Of a stretch of 64,000 bases of DNA, positions 28,952 to 38,543 are shown in pieces. The DNA comes from Paracoccus salipaludis (lineage in GTDB: Bacteria > Pseudomonadota > Alphaproteobacteria > Rhodobacterales > Rhodobacteraceae). Under the pieces are notes generated by a model that was given only the letters and a program-made list of their open reading frames with translations, was not told the origin of the DNA and made no database searches. The stretch is from the NCBI RefSeq assembly GCF_002287065.1, contig NZ_NSJZ01000005.1, positions 124,001-188,000 of the forward strand, read 5' to 3'. Position numbers and translations under genes: made by a program. Each line of letters begins with the position of its first letter. Position 1 is the first letter of the stretch.

Positions 28952-30175
28952 ATGTTCCGCCTGACCCAATACATGCACCAGCTTGTCGAGCCCACGCCCG
29001 TCCGGCGGCGGGGCACGCCCGGCTCGGTCAAGCCGGTGGTGATCTGGAACCTGACCCGGACCTGCAACCTCAAGTGCCGCCACTGCTACACGGTCAGTTC
29101 GGACCACGTCTTCCCGGGCGAACTGACGCATGAGCAGGCGCTGGGCGTGCTGGACGACCTGTCGGCCTTCCGCATCCCCGCGCTGATCCTGTCGGGGGGC
29201 GAGCCGCTTTCCCGCTTCGACTTCTGGGACCTCGCGGAACGCGCGCGGGCCTTGGATTTCCGCCACCTGTCGCTGTCCACCAATGGCACGAAGCTCGGCG
29301 AGCCGGGCGTGGCCGACCGCGTGGCGGCACTGGGCTTCGATTATGTCGGCATCTCGCTTGACGGGATCGGGGCCACGAACGACTGGTTCCGGGGCGTCGA
29401 GGGCGCCTTCGCCAATGCCCTGGCGGGCGTGCGCGCCTGCAAGGCGCGGGGCGTCAAGGTGGGCCTGCGCTTCACCATCACCAGGGACAACGGCGACCAG
29501 CTGCCGCTGATGCTGGACCTGTGCGAATCCGAGGGCGTGGACAAGTTCTACCTGTCGCATCTCGTTTATGCCGGCCGCGGCGACAAGCACCGGGGCGAGG
29601 ACCAGGAGCACGCCCACACCCGCCGCGCCATGGACCTGCTGATCGAGCGCGGCTGGGACGCCGTGTCGCAGGGCCGCCCGCTGGAGATCGTGACCGGCAA
29701 CAACGACGCCGACGCCGTGTGGTTCATGCGCTGGGCGGAACGGAACTTCGACGCGGCCACCGTGGCCCATGTGCGCGAGCATCTGGTGGCCTGGGGCGGG
29801 AACTCCTCGGGTCTGGGCGTCGCCAACATCGACCCGCAGGGCAAGGTCCATCCCGACACCTACTGGTCGGACTACACGGTGGGCTCGGTGAAGGAAAAGC
29901 CCTTCAGCCAGTGGTGGACCGGGGACGACCCGATGCTGGCCACGCTGCGGACCCGGCCGCGCCCGCTGAAGGGGCGCTGCGGCGCCTGCGCCTTCAAGGA
30001 CGTCTGCGGCGGCAACACCCGCATCCGCGCCCTGCAACTGACCGGCGACCCCTGGGCCGAGGACCCGGCCTGCTACATGTCCAATGCCGAGATCGGGGTC
30101 GAGGACGATCTCGAACGCCTGACCGTGAGACCCTTCCGTGGAAAAAGCCATGACCCCGCGCATCGTTTCTTCTGA
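28952..30175 (+). CDS. nirJ: NirJ, radical SAM enzyme of heme d1 synthesis
   Basis: 407 residues. The radical-SAM cluster site CNLKCRHC uses C38, C42 and C45; [10 protein letters not shown] is the SAM-binding GGE motif. A C-terminal SPASM-like cysteine group lies in [14 protein letters not shown] and DPACYM. NirJ removes propionate side chains from didecarboxysiroheme to create the d1 oxo groups. GGGGGCGCCG precedes the ATG. Its final codons overlap the nirN start region. Confidence 0.95.
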   Translation: MFRLTQYMHQLVEPTPVRRRGTPGSVKPVVIWNLTRTCNLKCRHCYTVSSDHVFPGELTHEQALGVLDDLSAFRIPALILSGGEPLSRFDFWDLAERARALDFRHLSLSTNGTKLGEPGVADRVAALGFDYVGISLDGIGATNDWFRGVEGAFANALAGVRACKARGVKVGLRFTITRDNGDQLPLMLDLCESEGVDKFYLSHLVYAGRGDKHRGEDQEHAHTRRAMDLLIERGWDAVSQGRPLEIVTGNNDADAVWFMRWAERNFDAATVAHVREHLVAWGGNSSGLGVANIDPQGKVHPDTYWSDYTVGSVKEKPFSQWWTGDDPMLATLRTRPRPLKGRCGACAFKDVCGGNTRIRALQLTGDPWAEDPACYMSNAEIGVEDDLERLTVRPFRGKSHDPAHRFF

Positions 30176-31742
30176 AAGACGCCTTCGGCGGGGGTATTTG
30201 GGTCAGAAAGAAGTCCTGTGGGCGGCGGCCCTGGCGCTGGCGCCGCTGGCGGCAGGGGCGGACGCGGCGGCGGATTACGCCGAGCATTGCGCGTCCTGCC
30301 ACGCCGAGAACCGGCTGGGCGGCACCGGCCCCGCGCTGATCCCCGAAACGCTGGCGCGCGCGAAGAACCTGGACCAGGTGATCGCGCATGGGCGGCCGTC
30401 CACGCAGATGATGGGATTCGCGGACGAGCTGTCGCCCGAGCGCATCGCCGCGCTGGTCGGGTTCATCAAGGCTCCGCTGGCCGAGACGCCCGTCTGGACC
30501 GCCGACGACATCGCCGCCAGCCGCGAGATGGTGGCGGACTACGCCCCCGCCGGAAAGCCCGTCTTCACCGCCGATCCCATGAACATCACGCTGGTCGTGG
30601 AAACCGGCGACCACCATGTCAGCGTGCTGGACGGCGATACCTTCGACGTGCTCGACCGCTTCGGCACGCCCTATGCGGTGCATGGGGGACCCAAGTTCAG
30701 CCCCGACGGGCGCTTTGTCTTCGTCATGTCCCGCGACGGCTGGGTCGAGAAATACGACATCTGGTCCCTGCGGGAGGTCGGCCGCGTCCGCGCGGGCCTC
30801 AACAGCCGCAACATCGCCATGAGCCATGACGGCAAGTGGCTGGCCGTCGCCAACTACCTGCCGCAGACGCTGACGATCCTGTCCACCGAGACGCTGGAGC
30901 CGGTACGCGTCATCAACGTCAAGGCGCAGGATGGCACCCCCAGCCGTGTCAGCGCCGTGTATCAGGCACCCGAGCGGAAAAGCTTCATCCTCGCGCTCAA
31001 GGACGCGCCCGAGATCTGGGAGGTCGCGACCGATCCCGAGGCGGGGCCCTATTACGACGGCTATGTCCACAGCTTCGAGAAGGACGCGACCGAGGCCTTC
31101 GGCGCGCAGGAGGGGCTGTTCGCCCGCCGCCGCATCCGCACCGAGGAACCCTTGGACGATTTCTTCTTCGATCCCGGCTACAGGAACCTGATCGGCACCA
31201 ACCGCGAGGGCACCAAGGGCGTGGTCATCAACCTGACCAGCGGCGGCAAGGTGGCCGAGCTGCCCTTGCCGGGGATGCCGCACCTGGGGTCCGGGATCAC
31301 CTGGGACCGGAACGGCCACAAGGTCATGGCGACACCCCATCTGGACGAGGGCGTGCTGTCGGTGATCGACATGACCGACTGGACGCTGGTCAGGCAGATC
31401 CAGACAAATGGCCCCGGCTTCTTCCTGCGCAGCCACGAGACCAGCCCCTATGTCTGGGCCGACGTGTTCTTCGGCCCCCACAAGGACGAGGTCCATATCA
31501 TCGACAAGCAGACGCTGGAGATCGTCAAGACCGTGAACCCCGCCCCCGGCAAGACCGTGGCCCATACCGAGTTCACGAAGGACGGCAGATACGCGCTGGT
31601 GTCCATCTGGGAGGACGAGGGCGCGGTCGTCGTCTATGATGCGAAGACGCTGGAGGAGGTCCGGCGGCTGCCGATGAGGAAGCCCTCGGGGAAGTACAAT
31701 GTCTGGAACAAGATCACCTTCTCGGACGGAACCAGCCACTAG
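30150..31742 (+). CDS. nirN: NirN, periplasmic cytochrome c / d1 biosynthesis dehydrogenase
   Basis: 530 residues from ATG 30150. N-terminal part with a signal-like segment ([18 protein letters not shown]), a cytochrome c site CASCH and a d1-type eight-bladed propeller close to NirS. NirN oxidises dihydro-heme d1 to d1 in the periplasm and hands it to NirS. The start is uncertain: GTG 30138, ATG 30150 and TTG 30198 are all in frame, and the signal peptide charge region is encoded by a repeat-like element (30181-30213). Overlaps nirJ by 26 bases. Confidence 0.92.
   Translation: MTPRIVSSERRLRRGYLGQKEVLWAAALALAPLAAGADAAADYAEHCASCHAENRLGGTGPALIPETLARAKNLDQVIAHGRPSTQMMGFADELSPERIAALVGFIKAPLAETPVWTADDIAASREMVADYAPAGKPVFTADPMNITLVVETGDHHVSVLDGDTFDVLDRFGTPYAVHGGPKFSPDGRFVFVMSRDGWVEKYDIWSLREVGRVRAGLNSRNIAMSHDGKWLAVANYLPQTLTILSTETLEPVRVINVKAQDGTPSRVSAVYQAPERKSFILALKDAPEIWEVATDPEAGPYYDGYVHSFEKDATEAFGAQEGLFARRRIRTEEPLDDFFFDPGYRNLIGTNREGTKGVVINLTSGGKVAELPLPGMPHLGSGITWDRNGHKVMATPHLDEGVLSVIDMTDWTLVRQIQTNGPGFFLRSHETSPYVWADVFFGPHKDEVHIIDKQTLEIVKTVNPAPGKTVAHTEFTKDGRYALVSIWEDEGAVVVYDAKTLEEVRRLPMRKPSGKYNVWNKITFSDGTSH
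30181..30213 (+). repeat. Repeat-like element across the nirJ/nirN junction
   Basis: It begins with CGCC-TTC-GGCG as a small hairpin at its left end, followed by GGGGTATTTGGGTCAG and AAAGAAG. It resembles the element at 15257-15306 on the opposite strand. It starts five bases after the nirJ stop and is read through as the N-terminal residues of NirN. Confidence 0.55.
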
Positions 31743-31956
31743 GCGCAACCTGCTGCGGCTGGGGCTGATCCTGTCGCCCTTCGTCTGGGGGGCGGTGGCG
31801 ATCAACCTGTTCATGCTGGGGCTGATCTCGGCCTCGGTCGGCTGGCCGAACCTGTCGCCCGTCGCCACGCTGATCGTGGCCGTGCCGCTGACGCTGCCCG
31901 CCACGTGGCTTGCGGCGCGCTGGGTCGGCGGGCTGATGGATCAGGCGGAACGCTAG
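31699..31956 (+). CDS. Small two-helix membrane protein at the end of the nir operon
   Basis: 85 residues, not recognised. A basic N-terminus is followed by two membrane helices (LILSPFVWGAVAINLFMLGLISASVGW and LSPVATLIVAVPLTLPATWLAARWV), a short loop and a charged tail. It begins at ATG 31699 inside nirN, overlapping by 44 bases; a shorter start is not visible. The first helix runs straight into the nirN stop region. Coding bias in its own frame after 31742 supports it. It may help assemble or anchor nir components, a guess from position only. Confidence 0.65.
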   Translation: MSGTRSPSRTEPATRRNLLRLGLILSPFVWGAVAINLFMLGLISASVGWPNLSPVATLIVAVPLTLPATWLAARWVGGLMDQAER

Positions 31957-33392
31957 CGCCGGGCCGCGCGCCGGGCGAAGGCCAGCATGGCGCCGATCAG
32001 CCGCCTGCGCGCCCCCCAGGGCGGCCGGGCAAGGCCCGTGCTGGCCAGGCGCGGCTGCACCATCACCGGGCGCTTCTTGGAAAACCGCGCGAAGCCGTCG
32101 AAGCCGTGGTATTCGCCTGTTCCGCTGGCCCCGACGCCGCCGAAGGGCAGGTTCAGCTGGCCCACGTGGAACATGCAGTCGTTAAAGGTGACGCCCCCTG
32201 ACATCGTCCGCGCCAGAACCTCGTCCTGGCGCGCCCCGTCCTCGGCGAAGCAGTAGAGCGCGAGCGGCCTTGGACGCGCGTTCACGAAGGCCAGCGCGTC
32301 GTCCAGCGTGGGCGCGGGGATGACCGGAAGGATGGGGCCGAAGATCTCCTCGCGCATGAGGGCGCTGTCCTCGGGCGCGTCGAAGACCAGCATCGGCGGC
32401 ATCAGGCGGCCATTCGGCCCGGCAGGGACGGGAGCCAGTTCCACCACGCGCGCGCCGCCCTCGCGCGCCTCGGCCACGAGACCCTTCAGCCTTTCGAGGT
32501 GCCTGTCCGAGATGATCCGCGTGTAATCCCCGTTCAGTCCGTTCGGGAACAGGGCGGCGACGGCGCGGCGGGCCTCCGCCTCGAACTCGGCCATGCGCGA
32601 CGGCGGGACCAGCGCATAGTCGGGTGCGACGCAGGTCTGGCCCGCATTCAGCAGCTTGCCCGTCATCAGCCGGGGCACGGCGCGGCCCAGGTCGGCGCTG
32701 TCGTGCAGGATGGCGGGCGACTTGCCGCCCAGTTCCAGCGTGACGGGGGTCAGGTTGTCGGCGGCGGCCCGCATCACCTCGCGGCCGACGCGGGTCGAGC
32801 CGGTGAAGACCAGGTGATCCAGCGGCAGGCGCGTCAGGGCCCGGGCCAGCGCCGCATCCCCGGTGACGACCGCGACCTGTCCGGGCGGAAATGCCTCGGC
32901 CACCAGCGCGGCCAGCGCCTCGGCGGTCCGGGGTGCCAGCTCGGACGGCTTGACCAGCACGCGGTTGCCGGCGGCCAGCGCATCGACCATGGGCCCTAGT
33001 GTCAACAGGACCGGATAGTTCCAGGCGCCGATCACCCCAACCACGCCTAAAGGCTGGTATTCGTAGAAGGCCCGCGCCGGCCACAGGAAGCGCGAGCCCG
33101 CGACCCGGCGGCGGCGCATCCAGCCGCGCAGATGGCGCCGGGCATGGGCGATCTGGTCGTAAAGCGGCAGCAGTTCCAGCAGGCGCGTTTCGGCGGCGGT
33201 GCGCCCGCCGAAATCGGCGTCCACGGCGGCGATCAGTCCGTCTTCGTGCCGCCCCAGCGCCCGGGCCAGGGCCGCCAGCGACTTGCGGCGGTCGGTCACG
33301 TCGGGACGCGGTCCGGCCGCGTCCGACAGGTGCCGAAAGGCCAGCGCAAGCGCCGGGTGGTCGGGGTCCAGGGAGGCTGTCGTCTGGCTCAT
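31953..33392 (-). CDS. Aldehyde dehydrogenase, coniferyl-aldehyde-dehydrogenase type
   Basis: 479 residues. ALDH signatures: VVGVIGAWNYPVLLTLGP, VFTGSTRVGREVM, the catalytic Glu in LELGGKSP and the nucleophile Cys in NAGQTCVAPDY. The C-terminus is hydrophobic and basic (LIGAMLAFARRAARR), as in the class-3/coniferyl-aldehyde group that can bind membranes. It oxidises aldehydes to acids with NAD(P)+. Divergent from the TRAP operon. Its stop shares the palindromic CTAG with the convergent small membrane protein. Substrate unproven. Confidence 0.88.
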   Translation of the reverse strand: MSQTTASLDPDHPALALAFRHLSDAAGPRPDVTDRRKSLAALARALGRHEDGLIAAVDADFGGRTAAETRLLELLPLYDQIAHARRHLRGWMRRRRVAGSRFLWPARAFYEYQPLGVVGVIGAWNYPVLLTLGPMVDALAAGNRVLVKPSELAPRTAEALAALVAEAFPPGQVAVVTGDAALARALTRLPLDHLVFTGSTRVGREVMRAAADNLTPVTLELGGKSPAILHDSADLGRAVPRLMTGKLLNAGQTCVAPDYALVPPSRMAEFEAEARRAVAALFPNGLNGDYTRIISDRHLERLKGLVAEAREGGARVVELAPVPAGPNGRLMPPMLVFDAPEDSALMREEIFGPILPVIPAPTLDDALAFVNARPRPLALYCFAEDGARQDEVLARTMSGGVTFNDCMFHVGQLNLPFGGVGASGTGEYHGFDGFARFSKKRPVMVQPRLASTGLARPPWGARRRLIGAMLAFARRAARR

Positions 33393-33456
33393 CGCGTCCG
33401 CGGGTTCAGGTGGCACCAAGCTTAGCGCCCCAAGGTCGAACCGTCGAGATGATGCT

Positions 33457-33473
33457 GTTCCACCGGATAGAAC
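33457..33473. promoter_or_regulatory. Candidate IclR-type operator 1
   Basis: GTTCCACCGGATAGAAC is a 17-base imperfect palindrome with perfect GTTC/GAAC ends. It lies 65 bases from the start of the aldehyde dehydrogenase and 124 bases from the TRAP permease. IclR proteins bind palindromes of this size; the IclR gene in the adjacent operon makes it a plausible site. Confidence 0.4.
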
Positions 33474-33495
33474 GCAACAAACGTGAAAAAGATGC

Positions 33496-33511
33496 TTGTT
33501 TTGTGAAACAA
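33496..33511. promoter_or_regulatory. Candidate operator 2, perfect inverted repeat
   Basis: TTGTTT-TGTG-AAACAA, six-base perfect arms with four-base spacer, in an unusually AT-rich part of the 203-base divergent gap. It lies 85 bases before the TRAP permease start. Candidate IclR site or part of a core promoter region. Confidence 0.45.
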
Positions 33512-33596
33512 TGTCGGGTCTTGTGCCGCAGGGAAGGAAAGAAGCCGGAAACACGGTCCGCATGACGGAACGCACCGGCCAAGCGGAGGAACAGGC

Positions 33597-35471
33597 ATGG
33601 AACTGGCCGAACAGCCCGGCGCCGAGGTGGCGCTCGGGGGGATCGAGACCCTGACCGAGCCGAAGAAGGCCGAAGCCTGGATGCGGCCGGTCGAGCTTGT
33701 CGCCGCCGCCCTCCTGGCGGTGATGATGGCCACGGTGCTGGCCAATGTCGTCTGCCGCTATGTCCTGAACCAGCCGCTGGTCTGGGGCGATGAACTCGCC
33801 TCGCTGGCCTTCATCTGGATGGCGATGCTGGGCGCGGCCATCGCCGTGGACCGGCACGAGCACCTGCGCCTGACGATCTTCCTGCCGCTGATCCCCGAAC
33901 GCCTCCGGGGGTGGATCGAGGTCGCGGGGCTGGTCGTCACCTGCATCCTGCTTCTGCGCCTGCTGCCCGAGGCGGTGAGCTACGCCTACGAGGAGTCCTT
34001 CGTCACCTCGCCCGCGCTGGGGCTGCCGATGTCCTGGCGCGCCTCGGCCCTGCCCGCGGGGATCGGGCTGATGGCGCTGCTGATGGTGCTTGCCACGCTC
34101 CGCACCCGGAACTGGGGCGCGATCCTGTCCTCGCTGCTGCTGGTCGGGGCCGTCGGAGGGCTGTTGTGGGCGGGGAAGCCCGGCCTTGCCGCCATCGGCA
34201 ACTGGAACCTGCCGATCTTCCTCGGCCTCGTGGTCGCGGTCCTGCTGGTGATCGGGGTGCCCATCGCCTTCTGCTTCGCGACGGGAACGCTCGCCTACCT
34301 GACCTTCGCCAGCCACGCCCCCGTCTTCGTGATGATGGGCCGCATCGACGAGGGGATGTCCTCGCTGATCCTGCTGTCGGTGCCGGTCTTCGTCCTGCTG
34401 GGCTGCATCCTCGATGAAACCGGCATGGGCCGGGCGATCGTCAACTTCCTCGCCTCGCTCCTGGGGCATGTGAAGGCGGGGATGAGCTATGTGCTGCTCG
34501 GCTCGATGTTCCTTGTTTCGGGGATTTCGGGGTCCAAGGTGTCGGACATGGCGACGGTGGCCCCGGCGCTGTTCCCCGAAATGCGCAGGCGGGGCCATTC
34601 CCCGGCCGAGATGACGGCGCTGCTGGCCACCGGCGCGGCGATGGCCGACACGGTGCCGCCCTCGATCGTGCTGATCGTGCTGGGTTCCGCCGCGGGCGTG
34701 TCCATCGCGGGGCTGTTCAAGGCGGGCTTCGTCATCGCCATGGTGCTGCTGCTGGTGCTGGCGGCTCTTGCGCGCTGGAAGGCGCGGGACGAGGACATGA
34801 CCGGCGTCCGCCGCGCCCGCCCCGGCATCATCGGCCGCACCCTGCTGGTGGCCGCGCCCGCGCTGGTGCTGCCCTTCCTGATCCGCAGCCTCGTCGGCGG
34901 CGGCATCGCCACCGCGACCGAGGTTTCGGCCATCGCCGTGGTCTATGCCTTTGCGATCGGCGTCGTCCTGTACGGCGGCATCCCGCGCCGCCGGATCGTG
35001 CCGATGCTTGTGGAAACCGTCGCCATGTCGGGGGCGATCCTGCTGATCCTCGGGACCGCCTCGGCCATGTCCTGGGCGCTGACGCAATCGGGCTTCGCCC
35101 GCGACCTGACCGCGACCATGACCGCCCTGCCGGGGGGCGCGGCGATCTTCATGCTGGCCTCGGTCGCCATTTTCCTGGTTCTCGGCTGCGTGCTGGAAGG
35201 GCTGCCCGCCATCGTCCTGCTGGCGCCGATCATGTTCCCGCTGGCCCGGGCGCTGGGACTGAACGACATCCATTATTCCATGGTGATCGTGACCGCGATG
35301 AACATCGGGCTGATGGCGCCGCCCATCGGCATCGGCTTCTACATCGCCTGCAAGATCGCCAATGTCTCGCCCGACGCCGTCATGGGCCGGATCTGGCCCT
35401 ACCTCGTCGCGCTGCTGGTGGGCCTTGGCGTGATCGCCGCCGTGCCCGCCATTTCCACCGCCTTCATCTGA
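33597..35471 (+). CDS. Fused TRAP transporter permease DctQM
   Basis: 624 residues. Residues ~25-190 form the DctQ four-helix subunit (VVCRYVLNQPLVWGDELASLAFIWMAMLG, DRHEHLRL); ~205-624 form the large DctM subunit with about twelve helices (VLLVIGVPIAFCFATG, GASAGLS-like SGISGSKVSDMATVAPALFPEM, TVPPSIVLIVLG, LMAPPIGIGFYIAC). TRAP permeases import organic acids using the sodium or proton gradient, with a periplasmic binding protein. GGAGG lies just before ATG 33597. First gene of a seven-gene operon. The fused form is common. Confidence 0.95.
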   Translation: MELAEQPGAEVALGGIETLTEPKKAEAWMRPVELVAAALLAVMMATVLANVVCRYVLNQPLVWGDELASLAFIWMAMLGAAIAVDRHEHLRLTIFLPLIPERLRGWIEVAGLVVTCILLLRLLPEAVSYAYEESFVTSPALGLPMSWRASALPAGIGLMALLMVLATLRTRNWGAILSSLLLVGAVGGLLWAGKPGLAAIGNWNLPIFLGLVVAVLLVIGVPIAFCFATGTLAYLTFASHAPVFVMMGRIDEGMSSLILLSVPVFVLLGCILDETGMGRAIVNFLASLLGHVKAGMSYVLLGSMFLVSGISGSKVSDMATVAPALFPEMRRRGHSPAEMTALLATGAAMADTVPPSIVLIVLGSAAGVSIAGLFKAGFVIAMVLLLVLAALARWKARDEDMTGVRRARPGIIGRTLLVAAPALVLPFLIRSLVGGGIATATEVSAIAVVYAFAIGVVLYGGIPRRRIVPMLVETVAMSGAILLILGTASAMSWALTQSGFARDLTATMTALPGGAAIFMLASVAIFLVLGCVLEGLPAIVLLAPIMFPLARALGLNDIHYSMVIVTAMNIGLMAPPIGIGFYIACKIANVSPDAVMGRIWPYLVALLVGLGVIAAVPAISTAFI

Positions 35472-35497
35472 AGCTGATCTCTGGGAGGAGAGAACCC

Positions 35498-36514
35498 GTG
35501 AAAACCAACCGCCGCACCCTGCTGATGGGGGCTGCCGCCCTCGGCCTTGCCGCGCCCTTCATCCGGCCCGGCGCCGCCCGCGCGGCCGAGTTCACCTACA
35601 AGCTGGCCAACAACCAGCCGATGACCCACCCGACCAACATCCGCGCGGCCGAGGCCGTGGCGAAGATCCTCGAGGAATCGGACGGGCGCGTGGACATCCA
35701 GGTGTTCCCCTCGAACCAGCTGGGCGCGGACACGGACGTGCTGGGCCAGCTGCGCTCGGGCGGGGTCGAGTTCTTCCTGCTGTCGCCCCTGATCCTGTCC
35801 ACCCTGATCCCGAACGCGGCCGTCAACGGCGTGGGCTTCGCCTTCCCGGACTATGACGCTGTCTGGTCCGCCATGGACGGAGAGCTTGGCGCCTATGCCC
35901 GGTCGCAGATCGAGGCGGGCGGCCTGATCGTGCAGGAAAAGATCTGGGACAACGGCTTCCGCCAGACCACCTCGTCGCGCGGGCCGATCACCACGCCCGC
36001 CGATTTCGAGGGCATGAAGATCCGCGTGCCCGTGTCCCCCTTGTGGACCTCGATGTTCACGGCCTTCGGCGCGGCGCCGACCTCGATCAACTTCGCCGAA
36101 ACCTATTCGGCGCTGCAGACGGGCATCGTGGACGGGCAGGAAAACCCGCTGGCCATCATCTCGACCTCGAAGATGGCCGAGGTGCAGAAATACTGCTCGC
36201 TGACCAACCACATGTGGGACGGCTTCTGGATGCTGGGCAACCGCCGCGCCTGGTCCGCGCTGCCCGAGGACCTGCAGCAGATCGTCTCGAAGAACTTCAA
36301 CGAGTCGGGCATGGCGCAGCGCCAGGACGTCATGGCGCTGAACAAGTCCCTGCGCGGCGAGCTCGAGGCGGCGGGCATGACCTTCAACGAGGTCGATCCG
36401 GCGCCCTTCGAGCAGAAGCTGCGCGAAGCGGGCTTCTATGCCGAATGGAAGGGCAAGTTCGGCGACGAGGCCTGGGCGATCCTTGAACGCTCGGTCGGCC
36501 GGGCACTGGCCTGA
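35498..36514 (+). CDS. TRAP transporter substrate-binding protein DctP
   Basis: 338 residues with a twin-arginine-like or Sec signal (NRRTLLMGAAALGLAAPFIRPGAARA). DctP features: QVFPSNQLGADTDVLGQLRSGGVEF, and the ligand-clamping arginine region MKIRVPVSPLWTSMFTAFGAAPTSINFAETYSALQTGIVDGQENP. It binds the substrate in the periplasm; the conserved Arg in KIRVP usually salt-bridges a carboxylate, so the ligand is probably a carboxylic acid. GTG start with GGGAGGAG upstream. Confidence 0.94.
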   Translation: MKTNRRTLLMGAAALGLAAPFIRPGAARAAEFTYKLANNQPMTHPTNIRAAEAVAKILEESDGRVDIQVFPSNQLGADTDVLGQLRSGGVEFFLLSPLILSTLIPNAAVNGVGFAFPDYDAVWSAMDGELGAYARSQIEAGGLIVQEKIWDNGFRQTTSSRGPITTPADFEGMKIRVPVSPLWTSMFTAFGAAPTSINFAETYSALQTGIVDGQENPLAIISTSKMAEVQKYCSLTNHMWDGFWMLGNRRAWSALPEDLQQIVSKNFNESGMAQRQDVMALNKSLRGELEAAGMTFNEVDPAPFEQKLREAGFYAEWKGKFGDEAWAILERSVGRALA

Positions 36515-36515
36515 C

Positions 36516-37370
36516 ATGGGGACGCAGGCGCCCCTTTCCGCGGCATCCCCTGCCCTTGCGGGCGGGGCGCAGGCCGTGGACCGGGCGCTTGCGCTGCTGG
36601 CCGCGGTGGGGCGCGCCCCGCCCGAGGGCGCGCCCCTGTCGGCGCTGGCGCAGGCGGCGGGGGTGGCCAAGCCCACGGCCCGGCGGCTGCTGATCTCGCT
36701 GATGGGGGCGCATCTGGTCGAACAGGACGCGGGCACGCGCGCCTATCACCTGGGCGCGGGGGCCTTTCTTCTGGGACTGCGCGCCGGGCGGCGGCACGAC
36801 ATGGCCGAACAGGCCGCCGATTGCGTGGCGCGGCTGGCGCGGGACAGCGGCGACAGCGCCTTCCTGCTGGTGCCGCAAGGCGACGAGGTCGTCTGCCTGA
36901 TGCGCGAGGAAGGCGCCTATCCGATCCGCACCCATGCCCTGCTGGCGGGCGACCGCAACCCGGCGGGCGTCGGCGCGGGCGGCATCGCCCTGCTGGCCGC
37001 CCTGCCGCCCGACGAGGCCGCCGCCACGCTTGAGCGCATCGCCCCCGCCACCGCCGCCCGGATGGGCGAGGCCGCGGCGCACCTGCCCGCCGACGTGGCG
37101 CTGGCGCGGGAACGGGGCTGGGCGCTGAACCCCGGCCGGGTCGTGCCGGGAAGCTGGGGCGTGGCGGTCCCGGTGCTCTGGCCGGACGGCCGCCCCGCCG
37201 CCGCCCTGACCGTCGCCGCCGTCGAGGCCCGCATGGGTCCCCTGCGCCAGGCCGAGCTGGTCCGCATGATGCAGGCCGAGGCCGCGCTGATCGGGGCGCG
37301 GCTGGCGCGCCCCCTCACCCCCGGCGCAAGCCCTGCGCCGCAACCGACGCTTCGCACCGCGAAAGGATAA
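36516..37370 (+). CDS. IclR family transcriptional regulator
   Basis: 284 residues from ATG 36516, one base after the DctP stop. Winged-helix domain (LSALAQAAGVAKPTARRLLISLMGAHLVEQD, about 50-80) then the GAF-like effector domain (GDSAFLLVPQGDEVVCLMREEGAYPIRTH, AGGIALLAALP, NPGRVVPGSWGVAVPVLW). IclR proteins sense small aromatic or aliphatic acids. Being inside the transport/catabolic operon it is the likely local regulator, probably acting at the palindromes at 33457-33511. Confidence 0.93.
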   Translation: MGTQAPLSAASPALAGGAQAVDRALALLAAVGRAPPEGAPLSALAQAAGVAKPTARRLLISLMGAHLVEQDAGTRAYHLGAGAFLLGLRAGRRHDMAEQAADCVARLARDSGDSAFLLVPQGDEVVCLMREEGAYPIRTHALLAGDRNPAGVGAGGIALLAALPPDEAAATLERIAPATAARMGEAAAHLPADVALARERGWALNPGRVVPGSWGVAVPVLWPDGRPAAALTVAAVEARMGPLRQAELVRMMQAEAALIGARLARPLTPGASPAPQPTLRTAKG

Positions 37371-37373
37371 GCC

Positions 37374-38543
37374 ATGACCGAGCCGCTGATCGTGGGCTGG
37401 GCCCACACCCGCTTCGGCAAGTCCGAGGCCCCCGACACCACCGCCCTGATGGCCGAGGTCGCGGGCCCGGCGCTGGCCCATGCCGGCGTGACGGCAGATC
37501 AACTGGACGGCATCTTCGTCGGCGTCTGGAACAACGGCTTCTCGCGCCAGGACTTCCAGGGCGCGCTGGTGGCGATGGGGACGCCGGAACTGGCGGGCGT
37601 GCCCTTCATGCGGACGGAAAACGCCTGCGCCACCGGCTCGGCAGCGCTTTACGCCGCCGCCGACTTCATCGCCTCGGGGCGGGGCCGCGTCGCGCTGGTG
37701 ATCGGGGCCGAGAAGATGACGGCGACCCCGGTGGCCGAAGTGGGCGACATCCTGCTGGCCGCCAGCTACGTCCCCGAGGAGGCGGACGTCGAGGGCGGCT
37801 TCGCGGGCGTCTTCGGCCAGATCGCCAACACCTATTTCCAGCGCCACGGCGACCGGTCCGAGGAACTGGCGATGATCGCCGCCAAGAACCACGAGAACGG
37901 CACCCGCAACCCTTACGCCCACATGCAGAAGGACTTCGGGGTCGAGTTCTGCAACACGCCGTCCGACAAGAACCCGCGCGTGGCGGGGCCGCTCAGGCGC
38001 ACCGACTGTTCGCTGATCTCGGACGGGGCGGCGGCCATCGTGCTGGCGGATGCCGAGACGGCGGAAAGCCTGTCCCGCGCCATCCGCTTCCGCGCCCGGG
38101 CGCAGGCGGGCGACGTGCTGGCCCTGTCACGCCGCGACCCCATCGCCTTCGCCGGCGCGCATCGCGCCTGGGCGCAGGCGCTGGACCAGGCGGGCGTCGG
38201 GATCATGGACCTCGATCTGGTGGAAACGCACGACTGCTTCACCATCGCCGAGATGATCGAATACGAGGCGATGGGCCTTGCCGCGCCCGGCGAGGGCTGG
38301 AAGGTCGTGCGCGACGGCACCACGCGGATGGGCGGCGCGCTGCCGGTGAACCCCTCGGGCGGGCTCAAGTCGCGCGGTCATCCGATCGGGGCCACGGGCG
38401 TTTCCCAGCACGTCATGGCCTGCCTGCAACTGGCAGAGGAAGCGGGCGAGATGCAGGTGCCGGGCGCGAAACTGGCCGGTGTCTTCAACATGGGCGGCGC
38501 GGCGGTCGCCAACTACTGCTCGATCCTCGAGAGGGTGAAATGA
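37374..38543 (+). CDS. Thiolase family protein, SCP2/acetyl-CoA acetyltransferase type
   Basis: 389 residues. The N-terminal nucleophile Cys is in TENACATGSAAL, the catalytic His in KSRGHPIGATG, and a ETHDCFTIAEM motif replaces the N-E-A-F of classical thiolases; GGAAVANY stands where degradative thiolases carry the second Cys motif C-x-G. This pattern belongs to the SCP2-type thiolases that cleave or condense beta-keto acyl-CoAs, often of branched or steroid side chains. ATG 37374; its stop overlaps the CoA ligase start (ATGA). Confidence 0.9.
   Translation: MTEPLIVGWAHTRFGKSEAPDTTALMAEVAGPALAHAGVTADQLDGIFVGVWNNGFSRQDFQGALVAMGTPELAGVPFMRTENACATGSAALYAAADFIASGRGRVALVIGAEKMTATPVAEVGDILLAASYVPEEADVEGGFAGVFGQIANTYFQRHGDRSEELAMIAAKNHENGTRNPYAHMQKDFGVEFCNTPSDKNPRVAGPLRRTDCSLISDGAAAIVLADAETAESLSRAIRFRARAQAGDVLALSRRDPIAFAGAHRAWAQALDQAGVGIMDLDLVETHDCFTIAEMIEYEAMGLAAPGEGWKVVRDGTTRMGGALPVNPSGGLKSRGHPIGATGVSQHVMACLQLAEEAGEMQVPGAKLAGVFNMGGAAVANYCSILERVK

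Noticed and set aside
33393..35273. Upstream extension of the aldehyde dehydrogenase frame to more than 1,100 residues
   Set aside because: The added part is antisense to the TRAP permease and is His/Gln/Arg-rich; the conserved ALDH begins at 33392.
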